The translations under genes and the position numbers were made by a program. This document shows, one piece after another, positions 1-8,626 of a stretch of DNA of 64,000 nt (positions are counted from its first letter, which is position 1; every line of letters begins with the position of its first letter). The stretch is from positions 62,001-126,000 of the forward strand of contig JADJMA010000005.1 in NCBI GenBank assembly GCA_016709845.1. The letters run 5' to 3'. Under the pieces are notes generated by a model. It was given only the letters and a program-made list of their open reading frames with translations. It ran no database searches and was not told where the DNA came from. The DNA comes from Flammeovirgaceae bacterium (lineage in GTDB: Bacteria; Bacteroidota; Bacteroidia; Cytophagales; Cyclobacteriaceae).

Positions 1-200
1 TACCATAAGCTATCTTGCCAACTGATCATTCTCGACCCTTCGATACCCGATTCTAAAGTATGTAGCAAATAAATGATCGCTCCATAAAAGAGAAAGAGAC
101 TAGCGAGAGAAAAAACTAATTTTGGATATTCGGGCTTCTTCACATTATAATAACCACGGTTAAGTAAGGTAAAAAAAACAAAAAGTAAAAATTCACACAG
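1..200 (-). CDS. Partial membrane protein, unknown function, runs off the left edge
   Basis: On the minus strand an open frame begins just after a stop at 203-201, immediately downstream of the cytochrome gene, and continues past base 1. About 66 codons are visible. They give two strongly hydrophobic stretches separated by a basic segment (KKPEYPKLVF), which suggests at least two membrane helices. No ATG lies in frame; a GTG at about codon 20 is the only normal start, so the beginning may be frameshifted like many neighbours. Its position behind an SCO chaperone and a cytochrome suggests the same operon. I do not recognise the family. Confidence 0.4.
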   Translation of the reverse strand, partial: MCEFLLFVFFTLLNRGYYNVKKPEYPKLVFSLASLFLFYGAIIYLLHTLESGIEGSRMISWQDSLW

Positions 201-204
201 TTAG

Positions 205-654
205 TTAACGATTGTTGCACGTGGACAATAGTGCGGCTACTTCTGTTACCTCTACCATATCATGAACATTTCCCCAACTATTGTATATGTAGGTTGCTAT
301 CTCGGCTATCTCCAATTCCGTCAGTGCAGGGGTGCCTTTCATGGGTTGGTTATACATAACGCCATTTACCCATACTTCACCGCTTCGGCCATATTTTATT
401 AAACAGATTACTTCTGCCAGATTTTTTTCTAAGAAATCGGACTTAGCTAGTGGCGGGTACAGTCTGACTAATCCCGAACCATCGCTTTGATGACAATTTG
501 TGCAATGGAGTTTATAAAGACCTTCTCCCTCTACATAGTATTGCTGAAACTTTACGGAATTTGCTGATTTGTCTTGACTGCCTGGTACACAGGCAATTGC
601 CATCGATCCTAAAATTGAGATCAAAATAAAAACCAGGATCTGGCTATTTTTCAT
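205..654 (-). CDS. c-type cytochrome lipoprotein (cytochrome c domain, class I-like)
   Basis: This 149-residue protein has an N-terminal hydrophobic signal ending in a lipobox-like AIAC with Cys22, so it should be anchored on the periplasmic face of a membrane. The single heme-binding motif is CTNCH (Cys51, Cys54, His55). Met100 or Met105 in the segment MYNQPMKG is the likely sixth heme ligand, followed by the usual C-terminal helix ending YIYNSWGN. It would carry electrons. Its start codon overlaps the end of the upstream SCO gene by about 11 nt, so the two are probably co-transcribed; SCO proteins deliver copper to cytochrome oxidase CuA, which fits a respiratory context. A paralogue lies at 18639-19022. 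The partner oxidase is not in the window. Confidence 0.85.
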   Translation of the reverse strand: MKNSQILVFILISILGSMAIACVPGSQDKSANSVKFQQYYVEGEGLYKLHCTNCHQSDGSGLVRLYPPLAKSDFLEKNLAEVICLIKYGRSGEVWVNGVMYNQPMKGTPALTELEIAEIATYIYNSWGNVHDMVEVTEVAALLSTCNNR

Positions 655-1376
655 CTCTTCTTAGCCTTTTAATATCCGCAATCAATCGGTTAACATCCTC
701 CTCTTTAGTGCCATCATATTTTCCTCGGATGCGCTGTTGTTTATCGATCAGAAGAAATGCCCCACTATGAATAAACCCTTCTGGCTCAGCCTTATCTTCC
801 ATAGCCGTGGCAAAATAACTGGTCTGGGCAATTTTATAAATAGAGTCTTTCACTCCGGTAACAAAATGCCACCGGCTACTTTCAGCACCAAGCCGAGTTG
901 CAAAATCATGCAGTAATGCAACGGTATCATACTCAGGGTCGATCGTGTGAAAGGATTTTAACATCGGGCATTTCGGCCGTGGCTTTATACACCCGCAGCA
1001 TCTGCGTTTTCATAATAGGGCAAATGGTACGACAGGTGGTAAAGAAAAAATCCGCTACGTAAATATTGCCTTTAAAAGTTTGGTTGGTAATCAGCGAACT
1101 GTCTTGATCAACAAAAGCAAAAGGTGCAATGGTGTGGTACACGGTATCCGTTCCAACAACTTCACGTTGGCCAAAAATCGGAAGTGGCTTTTCGTTCATC
1201 TGGCACGAGAGCAGGAATAGGACACTAACTGTACAAAGCAAAAATCTGTTGATACTGGTCCCTTGATCCTGGTGGAGTTTACTAATGATGACAAGAGCTC
1301 GGTTGCCAGTATCCAGCATCCAGCATCCAGTTTTACGCTTCCAATTCAATTTCATCACCTTCACAAACTTCATCAT
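644..1376 (-). CDS. SCO1/SenC family copper chaperone, frameshifted
   Basis: Two overlapping frames together read as one SCO protein: the first holds a lipoprotein-like hydrophobic segment (LFLLSC) and the copper-binding CxxxC motif in TTCRTICPIM, the second holds HTIDPEYDT and the conserved His in FIHSGAF. The frame changes near 950, inside a CACAC stretch. SCO proteins bind copper through the two Cys and the His and help assemble CuA in cytochrome c oxidase, or act as thioredoxin-like redox proteins. The true start is uncertain: the first 40 or so residues of the longest reading overlap the MOSC gene's 3' end and include a heptamer repeat, and are probably not translated. A TTG at 1241 just before the hydrophobic segment is an alternative. 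The cytochrome gene follows with overlap. Confidence 0.82.
1306..1330. repeat. Heptamer tandem repeat (CCAGYAT)x3.5
   Basis: Three and a half head-to-tail copies of a 7-nt unit, CCAGTAT then CCAGCAT twice then CCAG. It sits in the short gap between the MOSC gene and the likely start of the SCO gene. Two other heptamer arrays occur in intergenic DNA at 38375 and 62286. Confidence 0.75.
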
Positions 1377-2148
1377 AATCTATGGGTATTAAATTTTGTC
1401 CAAATAATATTTTATTATTCACGTTTCTGTAGGTTGCTAATGTAGCTAACGGCTCCTTGCCTTTTATGCCTGTATCTGGATCTACCGTGGGCAACACACA
1501 CCGCGCACAAAGTTTCACTCCTTTAAATCTGTTCTTCCCAATCCTAAAAAATTTCCAATTATCTTCCTCAAAGGGCTCCCCTCCCGTAAACACAAAGGTA
1601 GGGCGAAAGCGTCTCATAGAAAGAGCAACCTTCATTCTGTTATTCAAATCATCTAACGAACTTTGTCCAATAATCATAAAAGGATAGCCGTCAGCCAGGC
1701 TAACTTGCTCCTTTTCATGAGCATACTTTGGATCTATATCGCGTTTATTTCCTTCCGGGAAGAATACAAGTTTGCAAGCGAACCTTAGCTTTTCTGAAAA
1801 CCAGCGACTATGCGTTGGGTCTGCTTCAACAGCCTCAACCTCATCATCCCAGATTTTTACTTTACTAGTCTGCTCGTTATTTGTGGGTACCAAGTCAATT
1901 AAAATTGAATCTTGCTCTTCTGTTTGGATCAGGCTTTTAATCAACAATTTTTCTTTATCGATTGTTAATTTAAATAGAGCCATTTCGGGATGCTCGCGCT
2001 GTGTTAAAAATCTGCCTGCTTCATCAACCAACATCCAGCGTCTGTCATACTGCAATCCTTTTCTCATAACAGTTGCACGCAACAACCGAATGCCGGCCAA
2101 TGATTTAATAGGATAAATCCAAATCTCGCTTAACGTTAGTCTGGCCAT
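1333..2148 (-). CDS. MOSC domain-containing protein (YcbX/MOSC-N type)
   Basis: About 271 residues: an N-terminal MOSC beta-barrel domain beginning SEIWIYPIKSLAG, and a C-terminal MOSC sulfur-carrier domain containing LCARCVLPTVDPDTG, whose cysteines match the conserved Cys of the family. Proteins of this type bind a molybdenum cofactor or transfer sulfur, as in YcbX and mARC, which reduce N-hydroxylated compounds. I chose the ATG at 2148 because residues from there match the family start; 22 further codons upstream (to 2214) lack resemblance. The 3' end abuts the SCO gene. The physiological substrate cannot be told from sequence. Molybdenum-related xdhC and mocA lie elsewhere in the window (19.1-20.9 kb). 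Confidence 0.85.
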   Translation of the reverse strand: MARLTLSEIWIYPIKSLAGIRLLRATVMRKGLQYDRRWMLVDEAGRFLTQREHPEMALFKLTIDKEKLLIKSLIQTEEQDSILIDLVPTNNEQTSKVKIWDDEVEAVEADPTHSRWFSEKLRFACKLVFFPEGNKRDIDPKYAHEKEQVSLADGYPFMIIGQSSLDDLNNRMKVALSMRRFRPTFVFTGGEPFEEDNWKFFRIGKNRFKGVKLCARCVLPTVDPDTGIKGKEPLATLATYRNVNNKILFGQNLIPIDYDEVCEGDEIELEA

Positions 2149-2241
2149 GAACCTTTTGCCTAAATTTTTCGCTAACTTAATACTGAATTTCCGAAATGAA
2201 TAATACTTATTCACATGATTGTATCGAATGGGCCGTAATGA

Positions 2242-2451
2242 GCCTTATCAGGAAGATGGGAAGAAACTTATCGCGGGCATTCTAACCACGGACAAAATTT
2301 TAGCAAATTATCAATAGTCGATGAGGAAAAGTATGGAAATTTGCTCAGGGATGGAGCAACAACCATCTACCCGTTGAGTATAGCAGAATTAACTGATCAC
2401 AAATTGAAACATCTTGTATTCAAAAATATCCCACACCCTTTCAGAATTTAG
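2242..2451 (+). pseudogene. Orphan open stretch, possible remnant of a gene's 3' end
   Basis: Between the divergent MOSC and LtaS-like genes a plus-strand frame stays open for 70 codons and ends at TAG 2449-2451, but has no start codon; TAA-TGA precede it. The composition looks protein-like (for example VDEEKYGNLL and TIYPLSIAEL). I do not recognise it. It could be the tail of a gene that lost its front by deletion or frameshift, or chance. The promoter of the following gene must lie in or near it. Confidence 0.25.
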
Positions 2452-2480
2452 CCAGAATTACCTTATTCTTTTTGACCCTT

Positions 2481-4403
2481 ATGGCAAGTGCTTATTCAAC
2501 CTTCCGGTCAACTCGCTTTGGGCTTATTATTTTATTGGCGTGGCTAATCTTAGGAATTTCTTTGCTTACCAGAATCGCACTTCTCACAAAATCGTTCTCG
2601 CAGGCAGACCTAACGATTTTGCAACTAACGGGGGCATTTGCGTTAGGAACATTTTTCGATCTTGTTTCGGCTACCTATACAATCATTCCCCTGCTACTAT
2701 ACTTATGGCTAGTGCCCACAAAAATATTTCAAAAGAAATGGCATCATTTCTTCCTTTACGGGTTTTTCTTTGTCCAGATTTTTCTACTGCTTTTCAATTC
2801 AGTTTCTGAGTGGCTTTTTTGGGACGAATTTACTACTCGTTTCAATTTCATTGCCGTTGATTACCTCGTTTACACCACTGAGGTGATAGGTAACATTCAG
2901 CAATCGTATCCCATAGCTTGGATAGTGGTGATCGTTATCATAATTGCCGCAGCAATTTTCTATTTTATAAAATCGGCTATCGATCAAAGTTTTCAACAAC
3001 CCATCCGGTTTAAATTGCGATCGGTGTGGGCGGCAGGTATTTTGAGTTTACCAATTCTGAGTTTTTTTCTGATCTCCAATACATATCATAATTTCAGTAC
3101 AAATACGATTGCGAATGAATTAGCCGGTAATGGCCTCTACGAATTATTTGCTGCCTATCGAAACAATGAGCTAAGCTACACACAGTTTTATCCATACCTG
3201 CCCGAACAAGAGGCAAATCAGAAACTCGCCAGTTTAATGGTGCCTGAATTAGCAACTGATATGAAACTTTCGCTTAGGCGGGAAGTGGTTAACCCCAATG
3301 CGGAAAACAAAATGAATGTTGTATTCATAAGCATTGAAAGTTTCAGTGCTGAGTTCATGGGCATTTTTGGGAACACCGAAGGCATCACTCCTTTCCTCGA
3401 TTCACTTTCTCAACATAGTCTTAGTTTCACAAATTTATATGCAACCGGTACTCGCACCGTGCGCGGGCTGGAAGCGCTTTCGTTAGCCGTACCGCCAACA
3501 CCCGGTCAATCTATTGTGCGCAGACCAAACAACGCAAATCTTTTTACGCTAGGTTCAGTCTTTAATAAAAAGGGATATGTGAGCAAATATCTTTATGGCG
3601 GCTACAGCTACTTCGATAACATGGGTCCCTATTTTAGTAGCAACGGCTATCAAGTTGTGGATCGCAGTTCGCTAGCCAACTCTGAAATTGATTACGAAAA
3701 TATCTGGGGTGTAGCCGATGAAAATCTTTTTACTCTTTCCTTGCGGGAAATAGATAAAACCATTGCAACTCAAAAGTACTCGTTCACGCACATTATGACT
3801 ACCTCCAACCATCGGCCATTTACCTATCCCGATGGAAGAATTGATATACCCTCGCATACTAATAGGCAAGGCGCTGTAAAATACACGGATTACGCCATCG
3901 GTAAGTTTATAAGAGAGGCCAGTAAAAAGGATTGGTATTTGAACACGTTATTCATAATCACATCCGATCATTGCGCTTCCAGTGCCGGCAAAACAGATTT
4001 GCCAATAAAGAAATATCAAATCCCCATGCTAATTTTCTCTCCTGCTTATATTACACCAGGAATACAAGATCGGTTGATGAGTCAGATTGATATTGCGCCA
4101 ACTTTGCTGGGGCTATTAAATTTTTCATACGAAACAAAATTTTTTGGGTATGATATCAATACTCTTCCAAAAGGTAGAGAGCGCGTCTTTATTAGCACCT
4201 ACCAGCTTCTTGGGTATATGAAACAGGATAGTCTTGTTGTAATGGCGCCTAAAAAAGAATCAATGATTTATCTGGTGAGTAAAGACAAAGAATCGGTAAC
4301 AAAAATACCAAAGCAATCAACGCTACTTCCTATCGAAAAGGAAGCGATCACCTGGTATCAAACAGCAAGCTTTGCCTTTACTCATAATTTAATGCGCAAG
4401 TGA
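2481..4403 (+). CDS. LTA synthase / phosphoglycerol transferase family membrane protein (alkaline phosphatase superfamily)
   Basis: About 640 residues. The first 215 or so contain five hydrophobic helices; the remainder is an extracytoplasmic sulfatase/alkaline phosphatase-type domain. Visible signatures are NVVFISIESFSAEF (first metal site), GTRTVRGLEA with the presumed nucleophilic Thr near residue 326, and TSDHCASS with the Asp-His metal pair. The family includes LtaS and MdoB, which move phosphoglycerol or phosphoethanolamine head groups to glycans or lipids; in Bacteroidota the acceptor is usually unknown. The ATG at 2481 is preferred to a TTG at 2472. The response regulator follows after 33 nt, so linkage to the sensor genes is possible. 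Broad function is sure, the substrate is not. Confidence 0.88.
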   Translation: MASAYSTFRSTRFGLIILLAWLILGISLLTRIALLTKSFSQADLTILQLTGAFALGTFFDLVSATYTIIPLLLYLWLVPTKIFQKKWHHFFLYGFFFVQIFLLLFNSVSEWLFWDEFTTRFNFIAVDYLVYTTEVIGNIQQSYPIAWIVVIVIIIAAAIFYFIKSAIDQSFQQPIRFKLRSVWAAGILSLPILSFFLISNTYHNFSTNTIANELAGNGLYELFAAYRNNELSYTQFYPYLPEQEANQKLASLMVPELATDMKLSLRREVVNPNAENKMNVVFISIESFSAEFMGIFGNTEGITPFLDSLSQHSLSFTNLYATGTRTVRGLEALSLAVPPTPGQSIVRRPNNANLFTLGSVFNKKGYVSKYLYGGYSYFDNMGPYFSSNGYQVVDRSSLANSEIDYENIWGVADENLFTLSLREIDKTIATQKYSFTHIMTTSNHRPFTYPDGRIDIPSHTNRQGAVKYTDYAIGKFIREASKKDWYLNTLFIITSDHCASSAGKTDLPIKKYQIPMLIFSPAYITPGIQDRLMSQIDIAPTLLGLLNFSYETKFFGYDINTLPKGRERVFISTYQLLGYMKQDSLVVMAPKKESMIYLVSKDKESVTKIPKQSTLLPIEKEAITWYQTASFAFTHNLMRK

Positions 4404-4436
4404 TAAAACAAGAATTACATTTTCCCGCTCTCAGTT

Positions 4437-5110
4437 ATGAAAATATTAATAGTTGAAGATGAACAGGAGCTTGCTAAAAGCATGGTTCATTACCTACGAC
4501 AAGAAAGCTATGTTTGTGAAGTGGTCTCTACCGAAGAGGAAGCCCTTGAAAAGGTTGCTTTACACGAATATGACTGCATTCTACTTGATATAGCGCTGCC
4601 TGATGGTAATGGGTTTACCATTTTGGAAAAATTGAAAAAAGAGAAAAAACTAGAGGGAGTGATAATTATCTCTGCAAAAATTCATTGGATGATAAAATCA
4701 AAGGACTAAATCTAGGAGCCGATGATTACCTGGCCAAGCCCTTTCACCTATCAGAAATGGGAGCTCGGATCTCTGCGGTAATAAGAAGGAAACGCTTTCA
4801 TGGAAACAATTCCATTTCATTTCATGAACTGACCATCGATCTTTTGGGAAAAGTTATTACGGTTAACAAGGTAACGGTTGACCTTACCAGAAAAGAGTAT
4901 GACTTGCTATTATTTCTGGTGTCTAATAAGAATCGGGTAGTATCAAAGAATGCTATTGCCGAACACTTATCGGGAGATGCGGCCGAAGTCTTTGATAACT
5001 TTGACTTTATTTACTCGCACATGAGAAACCTGAAAAAGAAATTAACAGAGTCAGGCTGTCCTGACTATATAAAAATGATTTATGGATTAGGCTATAAATT
5101 TGAAGCATGA
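4437..5110 (+). CDS. OmpR-family response regulator, frameshifted
   Basis: An N-terminal receiver domain (acidic pair EDE at the start, phospho-acceptor Asp51 in LLDIALPDG, Lys in LAKPF) and a C-terminal winged-helix DNA-binding domain ending MIYGLGYKFEA. The frame breaks near 4676: adding one A to the run of five after TCTGC restores a continuous reading across LISAKNSLDDKIKGL-type sequence, so the protein is about 224 residues, normal for the family. The stop overlaps the kinase start as ATGA. Phosphorylated by that kinase, it should bind pairs of sites spaced about 11 nt apart; such a repeat lies at 6398-6416. Confidence 0.9.
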
Positions 5111-6375
5111 AGTTACTTAGACGGACAGTAAAAAATTACATCTTATACTCTGCTTTATTACTGCTGATCTGCACGCCTATCTATTACGTTGCCATTCATA
5201 AACTCTTTATTATCGAAATGGAAGATGAGCTCTATCATCACAAAGAAAATTTCAATAAAATCTCCTCTAAACTACACACGGAAAATGACATTCAACTATT
5301 TCAACTAATCAATGAAGAGTTTAGTTTAAGCAAAGCATATCTGTGGCCAGTTCCTGATTCGCTTTTTACGTATAGTCAATATGACAGCCTGGAGAATGAA
5401 ATCATTCCGTATAGAGCCTTGCGTACCGGAGTGACTATTCAGGAAAAACACTACGAACTAATCATTCGCGAATCGATTGTCGGAAACACAAAATTAGTCG
5501 CTGCCATCGTAGTTATTCAAACTACACTGGTTATCCTGCTACTTGTGGGCTTTATCTTGATAAACCGCACTCTTTCTCGGGTAGTTTGGGATCCCTTTTA
5601 TACTATTTTAGAAAAACTCAAACAATATCAAATTGAAAAAGACTTATCCATTGATCTGCCACAATCTACCATAACAGAATTTCACGATTTACGTGAGGCT
5701 CTGATTCAGCTTTTGAACAAAAGTAAGGATGCTTATCTCAGTCAAAAAGAATTTACCGAAAATGCTTCTCATGAATTGCAAACTCCGCTTGCTATTTGTA
5801 GATCTAAACTGGAACTCCTTATTCAAACCACGGGCATTACGAATGAACAAGCTGAATTGATAAGTAGTTTGATGGATGCTACCAATCGTATTGTGCGCCT
5901 GAATAAGAATCTTCTTTTACTTTCAAAAATCGAGAATCGCCAATTCATATTAAGGCAAGAAATTCTGATAAGTTCTTCCGTAGAGCAGTCCATCAAATTG
6001 TACCATGAAAAGGCGTTGGAAAAAGAAATAAAAATTAAGGCAATTATTAATTCAGAATCTCAGATTACTGCAAATCCTATATTACTTGAAACGCTACTAA
6101 ACAATCTTATCTCCAATGCCATAAGACATTCTCAATCGCAAAAGGAAATTACTATAAGGATTAAATCCCAATCTTTTATTATTAGTAATCCGGGAAATAA
6201 ACTTAAAAATCCAGATAAAATTTTTCAACGATTTAATAAGGAGTCAGCCTCCTCACAGGGAAGTGGATTGGGATTGGCCATTGTAAAAAAAATATGTGAT
6301 GTGGAATGCATTGATATTTATTACCACTATTCAGAGGGTCAGCATCACTTTCAGATCGATTTCATATCTCCCTAA
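5107..6375 (+). CDS. Two-component sensor histidine kinase
   Basis: 422 residues, membrane bound. Hydrophobic helices lie near residues 11-30 and 133-155 with a roughly 100-residue periplasmic sensor region between. The dimerisation and phosphorylation helix has His222 in ASHELQTP; the ATPase domain shows the N box NLISNAIRHS and the G box GSGLGLAIVKK. A HAMP-like linker is present between the second helix and the H box but is not strongly recognisable. It overlaps the response regulator by four bases (ATGA), so they are a cognate pair. The stimulus is unknown; the neighbouring exported cytochrome and YceI cluster hints at an envelope or redox signal, but that is inference. Confidence 0.92.
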   Translation: MKLLRRTVKNYILYSALLLLICTPIYYVAIHKLFIIEMEDELYHHKENFNKISSKLHTENDIQLFQLINEEFSLSKAYLWPVPDSLFTYSQYDSLENEIIPYRALRTGVTIQEKHYELIIRESIVGNTKLVAAIVVIQTTLVILLLVGFILINRTLSRVVWDPFYTILEKLKQYQIEKDLSIDLPQSTITEFHDLREALIQLLNKSKDAYLSQKEFTENASHELQTPLAICRSKLELLIQTTGITNEQAELISSLMDATNRIVRLNKNLLLLSKIENRQFILRQEILISSSVEQSIKLYHEKALEKEIKIKAIINSESQITANPILLETLLNNLISNAIRHSQSQKEITIRIKSQSFIISNPGNKLKNPDKIFQRFNKESASSQGSGLGLAIVKKICDVECIDIYYHYSEGQHHFQIDFISP

Positions 6376-6397
6376 ATCAGGACAATCCATCCTGCAA

Positions 6398-6416
6398 TTC
6401 AGAATGTCTTCAGAAT
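6398..6416 (+). promoter_or_regulatory. Candidate response-regulator box: direct repeat TTCAGAAT-N3-TTCAGAAT
   Basis: Two identical octamers at 6398-6405 and 6409-6416 repeat with a period of exactly 11 nt, the spacing typical of OmpR/PhoB-family binding sites. They lie in the 168-nt gap between the histidine kinase and the exported redox cluster, about 130 nt before the first start codon. Binding by the 4437-5110 regulator is an inference. Confidence 0.45.
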
Positions 6417-6543
6417 TCCTTATCACCTTACAATAGTTACAGAAGTAATTCATCGAGGTCCATTGCCAAGCAACCAATAACAAATCTGTTTTGACGATAC
6501 TTCTACAATAAAGAGTGGCAAGATCTGTTAAATAGCATCTGAA

Positions 6544-6948
6544 ATGAAAATAATTCTGATCGGCACCCTTTTGTTTGCAGTGGTTACTTGCGGGGTGATT
6601 TATTTTGTGTTTAATAAACCCCATCGCTATCCAGCTTCAGAGATCTCAATTCAAATAAGTTCTGAAGAATTGTTCAAAAGTTACGAAACGAACGAGGCTG
6701 AGGCCAACATGCTCTATCTGGATAAAGTTTTGGAGGTGTCTGGTAAGATTATAGAGATAACATCCAATCAGGACCATGTCCCAATAATTGTGTTAGAAAC
6801 TGAAAATACCTTCTTTGGCGTTCGGTGCACGATGCAGAATTCACCATTAAAAGAAGTTAAAGGTGAAACTATAACTATAAGAGGGATTTGTACCGGGTAT
6901 TTGTCTGATGTAATAATTACAAACGCTATTGTCAATACAAAAAATTAA
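6544..6948 (+). CDS. Small membrane-anchored OB-fold protein (tRNA_anti-like domain)
   Basis: 134 residues: one N-terminal hydrophobic helix (residues 2-24), then a domain of alternating beta strands with LYLDKVLEVSGKI, VLETENTFFGVRC and ITIRGICTGY, which resembles the OB-fold group called tRNA_anti-like found in many Bacteroidota exported proteins. No catalytic residues are evident. It is the first gene of a plus-strand cluster with two heme proteins, YceI and DUF5777, with only 4 nt to the next start. Its role is unknown; binding a ligand or partner at the inner membrane surface is a guess. Confidence 0.65.
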   Translation: MKIILIGTLLFAVVTCGVIYFVFNKPHRYPASEISIQISSEELFKSYETNEAEANMLYLDKVLEVSGKIIEITSNQDHVPIIVLETENTFFGVRCTMQNSPLKEVKGETITIRGICTGYLSDVIITNAIVNTKN

Positions 6949-6952
6949 ATCC

Positions 6953-7675
6953 ATGAATAGCTCATCTGGAAATTTCTCTAACATAAAAATTCTCGCAACG
7001 CTGATTTTTGTAATTGCGGTTTCCCTTCTGGTTGACTCGTGTGTGCATGAGCCATTCATCGATCCTTTCGCTTTGAATAATGGTGAACCGACTACACCGG
7101 GGTGTGTGAGCAATGGCTTAGTCTGCTTTGAAAGCAGTATCCTTCCTATTTTTAATTCATCATGTGCCATACCCGGATGCCATAATTCGAAATCGCACAA
7201 GGAAGGCTATACTCTTGACAATTATAATAACATTATCAGAAAAGGAATCTCTCCGGGAAATTCGAGCAACAGTAAACTCTACAAAGTACTTTTTGAAACA
7301 GGAGAAAGTCAAATGCCTCCAGGGGCTCCCTTGTCGAAAGCTCAAAAGGATTCCATTGCTGCCTGGATTAATCAGGTGCAAAAAAATACAGTGAATTGCA
7401 ATTGCTCGTGCGACACCACAGCATTTACTTATACGGCTATCATTCAACCGATTATTGCCAATCAATGTGTGGGTTGTCATAAACCCAGTTCATTAGGCGG
7501 TAACATTGATCTCTCCACCTATTCACTGGTAAAGGCCCAGGTATCCAATGGAAAACTTATAGGAAGTATTACTCATGCAGTTGGATATTCGCCAATGCCT
7601 CAGGGTTCCAAATTATCTGATTGCCAAATCACTCAAATCAAAAATTGGATTTCAGCTGGAGCTGCCAACAATTAA
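6953..7675 (+). CDS. Exported two-domain heme c protein (planctomycete-cytochrome-like)
   Basis: About 240 residues with an N-terminal signal ending in LLVDSC, probably a lipoprotein. Two related domains follow. The first has an atypical heme site CAIPGCH (four residues between the cysteines) and a later QMPPG; the second has a normal CVGCH and a later PMPQG. In both, a Met near the end of the domain could ligate heme. Each domain ends in a helix of the form IAAWINQ or IKNWISAGA. The second domain is very similar to the whole of the next gene's product, so the three domains come from duplication. The ATG at 6953 is preferred over one at 6929 that overlaps the previous gene. Confidence 0.8.
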   Translation: MNSSSGNFSNIKILATLIFVIAVSLLVDSCVHEPFIDPFALNNGEPTTPGCVSNGLVCFESSILPIFNSSCAIPGCHNSKSHKEGYTLDNYNNIIRKGISPGNSSNSKLYKVLFETGESQMPPGAPLSKAQKDSIAAWINQVQKNTVNCNCSCDTTAFTYTAIIQPIIANQCVGCHKPSSLGGNIDLSTYSLVKAQVSNGKLIGSITHAVGYSPMPQGSKLSDCQITQIKNWISAGAANN

Positions 7676-7684
7676 TTACTTAAG

Positions 7685-8052
7685 ATGTATCGCGCGAAAT
7701 ATTTTTTGCCATTGCTTTTTTTAGTTGTAACCGGATGTTATTACGATAATGTAGCTGAGTTGTATCCGAATTCAACAAACTGTACCGAACAACCGAATTC
7801 TACCTTTAGCGGTGTTGTTCTACCCTTATTAACAAAACGGTGCAATAGCTGTCATGGCGGTACGAATCCTTCGGCCGGAATTGATCTTACTACCTACCCG
7901 GAAGTAATGAAGTATGTGAACAATGAAAGCCTGATGGGAAGCATCAATCAATCATCGGGGTATTCCCCTATGCCAAAAATTCAGGCAAAATGTCTGCGTG
8001 TGAAATCAACAACATACAGAATTGGATCACCGCTGGCGCCCTAAATAACTAA
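7685..8052 (+). CDS. Heme c lipoprotein, single domain, frameshifted near the end
   Basis: About 122 residues after mending. A lipobox-like VVTGC ends the signal, and CNSCH is the heme motif, followed by GIDLTTYPEV and GYSPMPK, closely matching the second domain of the preceding protein. The frame breaks near 7975: one A added to a run of five gives a tail containing INNIQNWITAGA, as in the neighbour, and a stop at 8050-8052. Without mending, the last 23 residues are out of frame. Starts 9 nt after the previous stop, so surely co-transcribed. It probably passes electrons in the periplasm or at the outer membrane. Confidence 0.78.
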
Positions 8053-8073
8053 ATATAATTTACCCTTACTATA

Positions 8074-8625
8074 ATGAAACGAATCATCACGCTTTTTTTA
8101 TTAAATGCAATAGCATGCATTGGATTTTCACAATCCATTTACATTACACGCAACGGACAGATTTCATTCAGTTCAACAACACCACTGGAAAATATTGAAG
8201 GGACTAACAATGAAGTAACCAGTATAATTGATACCAGCAAAGGAGAAATTGTTTTTGCCGTTCTCATTAAAAGTTTTCATTTTGAAAAAGCGCTGCTGGA
8301 AGAACATTTCAATGAAAACTATCTGGAGTCAACTAAATATCCCAAAGCAACCTTTCAGGGTAAATTCACAAACATCTCAGACATAAATTTTTCTAAAGAG
8401 GGAACCCACAACGCAAATGTGGAGGGCGATCTTACCATACATGGAGTAAAACAACACCAACAAGCAACCGGTACAATTACTATATCGAAAGGAAAAGTTT
8501 CAGCTATCTCCACGTTTACCATTAAAGTGGAAGATTATAAAATTGAAATCCCTTCCCTGGTAGTAGATAAAATTGCTAAGTCAATTGAAATAAAAGTGAA
8601 TTGTGTATATGAACCTAAATCTTAG
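8074..8625 (+). CDS. YceI family periplasmic protein
   Basis: 183 residues with a cleavable signal (about 1-19, ending IGFSQ), then a YceI lipocalin-like domain: NGQISFSSTTPLE at the start, the central FHFEKALLEEHFNENYL, YPKATFQGKF and DLTIHGVKQ. YceI proteins form a beta barrel that binds isoprenoid or other lipophilic molecules; several are linked to electron transport. It is complete and intact. It stands between two heme proteins and a DUF5777 protein, with 21 nt to the previous gene and 1 nt to the next, so it belongs to the same transcript. A quinone-type ligand would suit the neighbours, but this is speculation. Confidence 0.9.
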   Translation: MKRIITLFLLNAIACIGFSQSIYITRNGQISFSSTTPLENIEGTNNEVTSIIDTSKGEIVFAVLIKSFHFEKALLEEHFNENYLESTKYPKATFQGKFTNISDINFSKEGTHNANVEGDLTIHGVKQHQQATGTITISKGKVSAISTFTIKVEDYKIEIPSLVVDKIAKSIEIKVNCVYEPKS

Positions 8626-8626
8626 A

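Noticed and set aside
1306..1330. CRISPR-like array
   Set aside because: Units are only 7 nt with no spacers and no cas genes; a simple tandem repeat.
4670..4685. Programmed frameshifting or transcriptional slippage at A runs restoring the broken genes
   Set aside because: Lesions occur in unrelated genes, at A, T, C and G runs of varied length, with no shared slippery heptamer or downstream structure, and also as extra bases and segment losses. Sequence error explains more.
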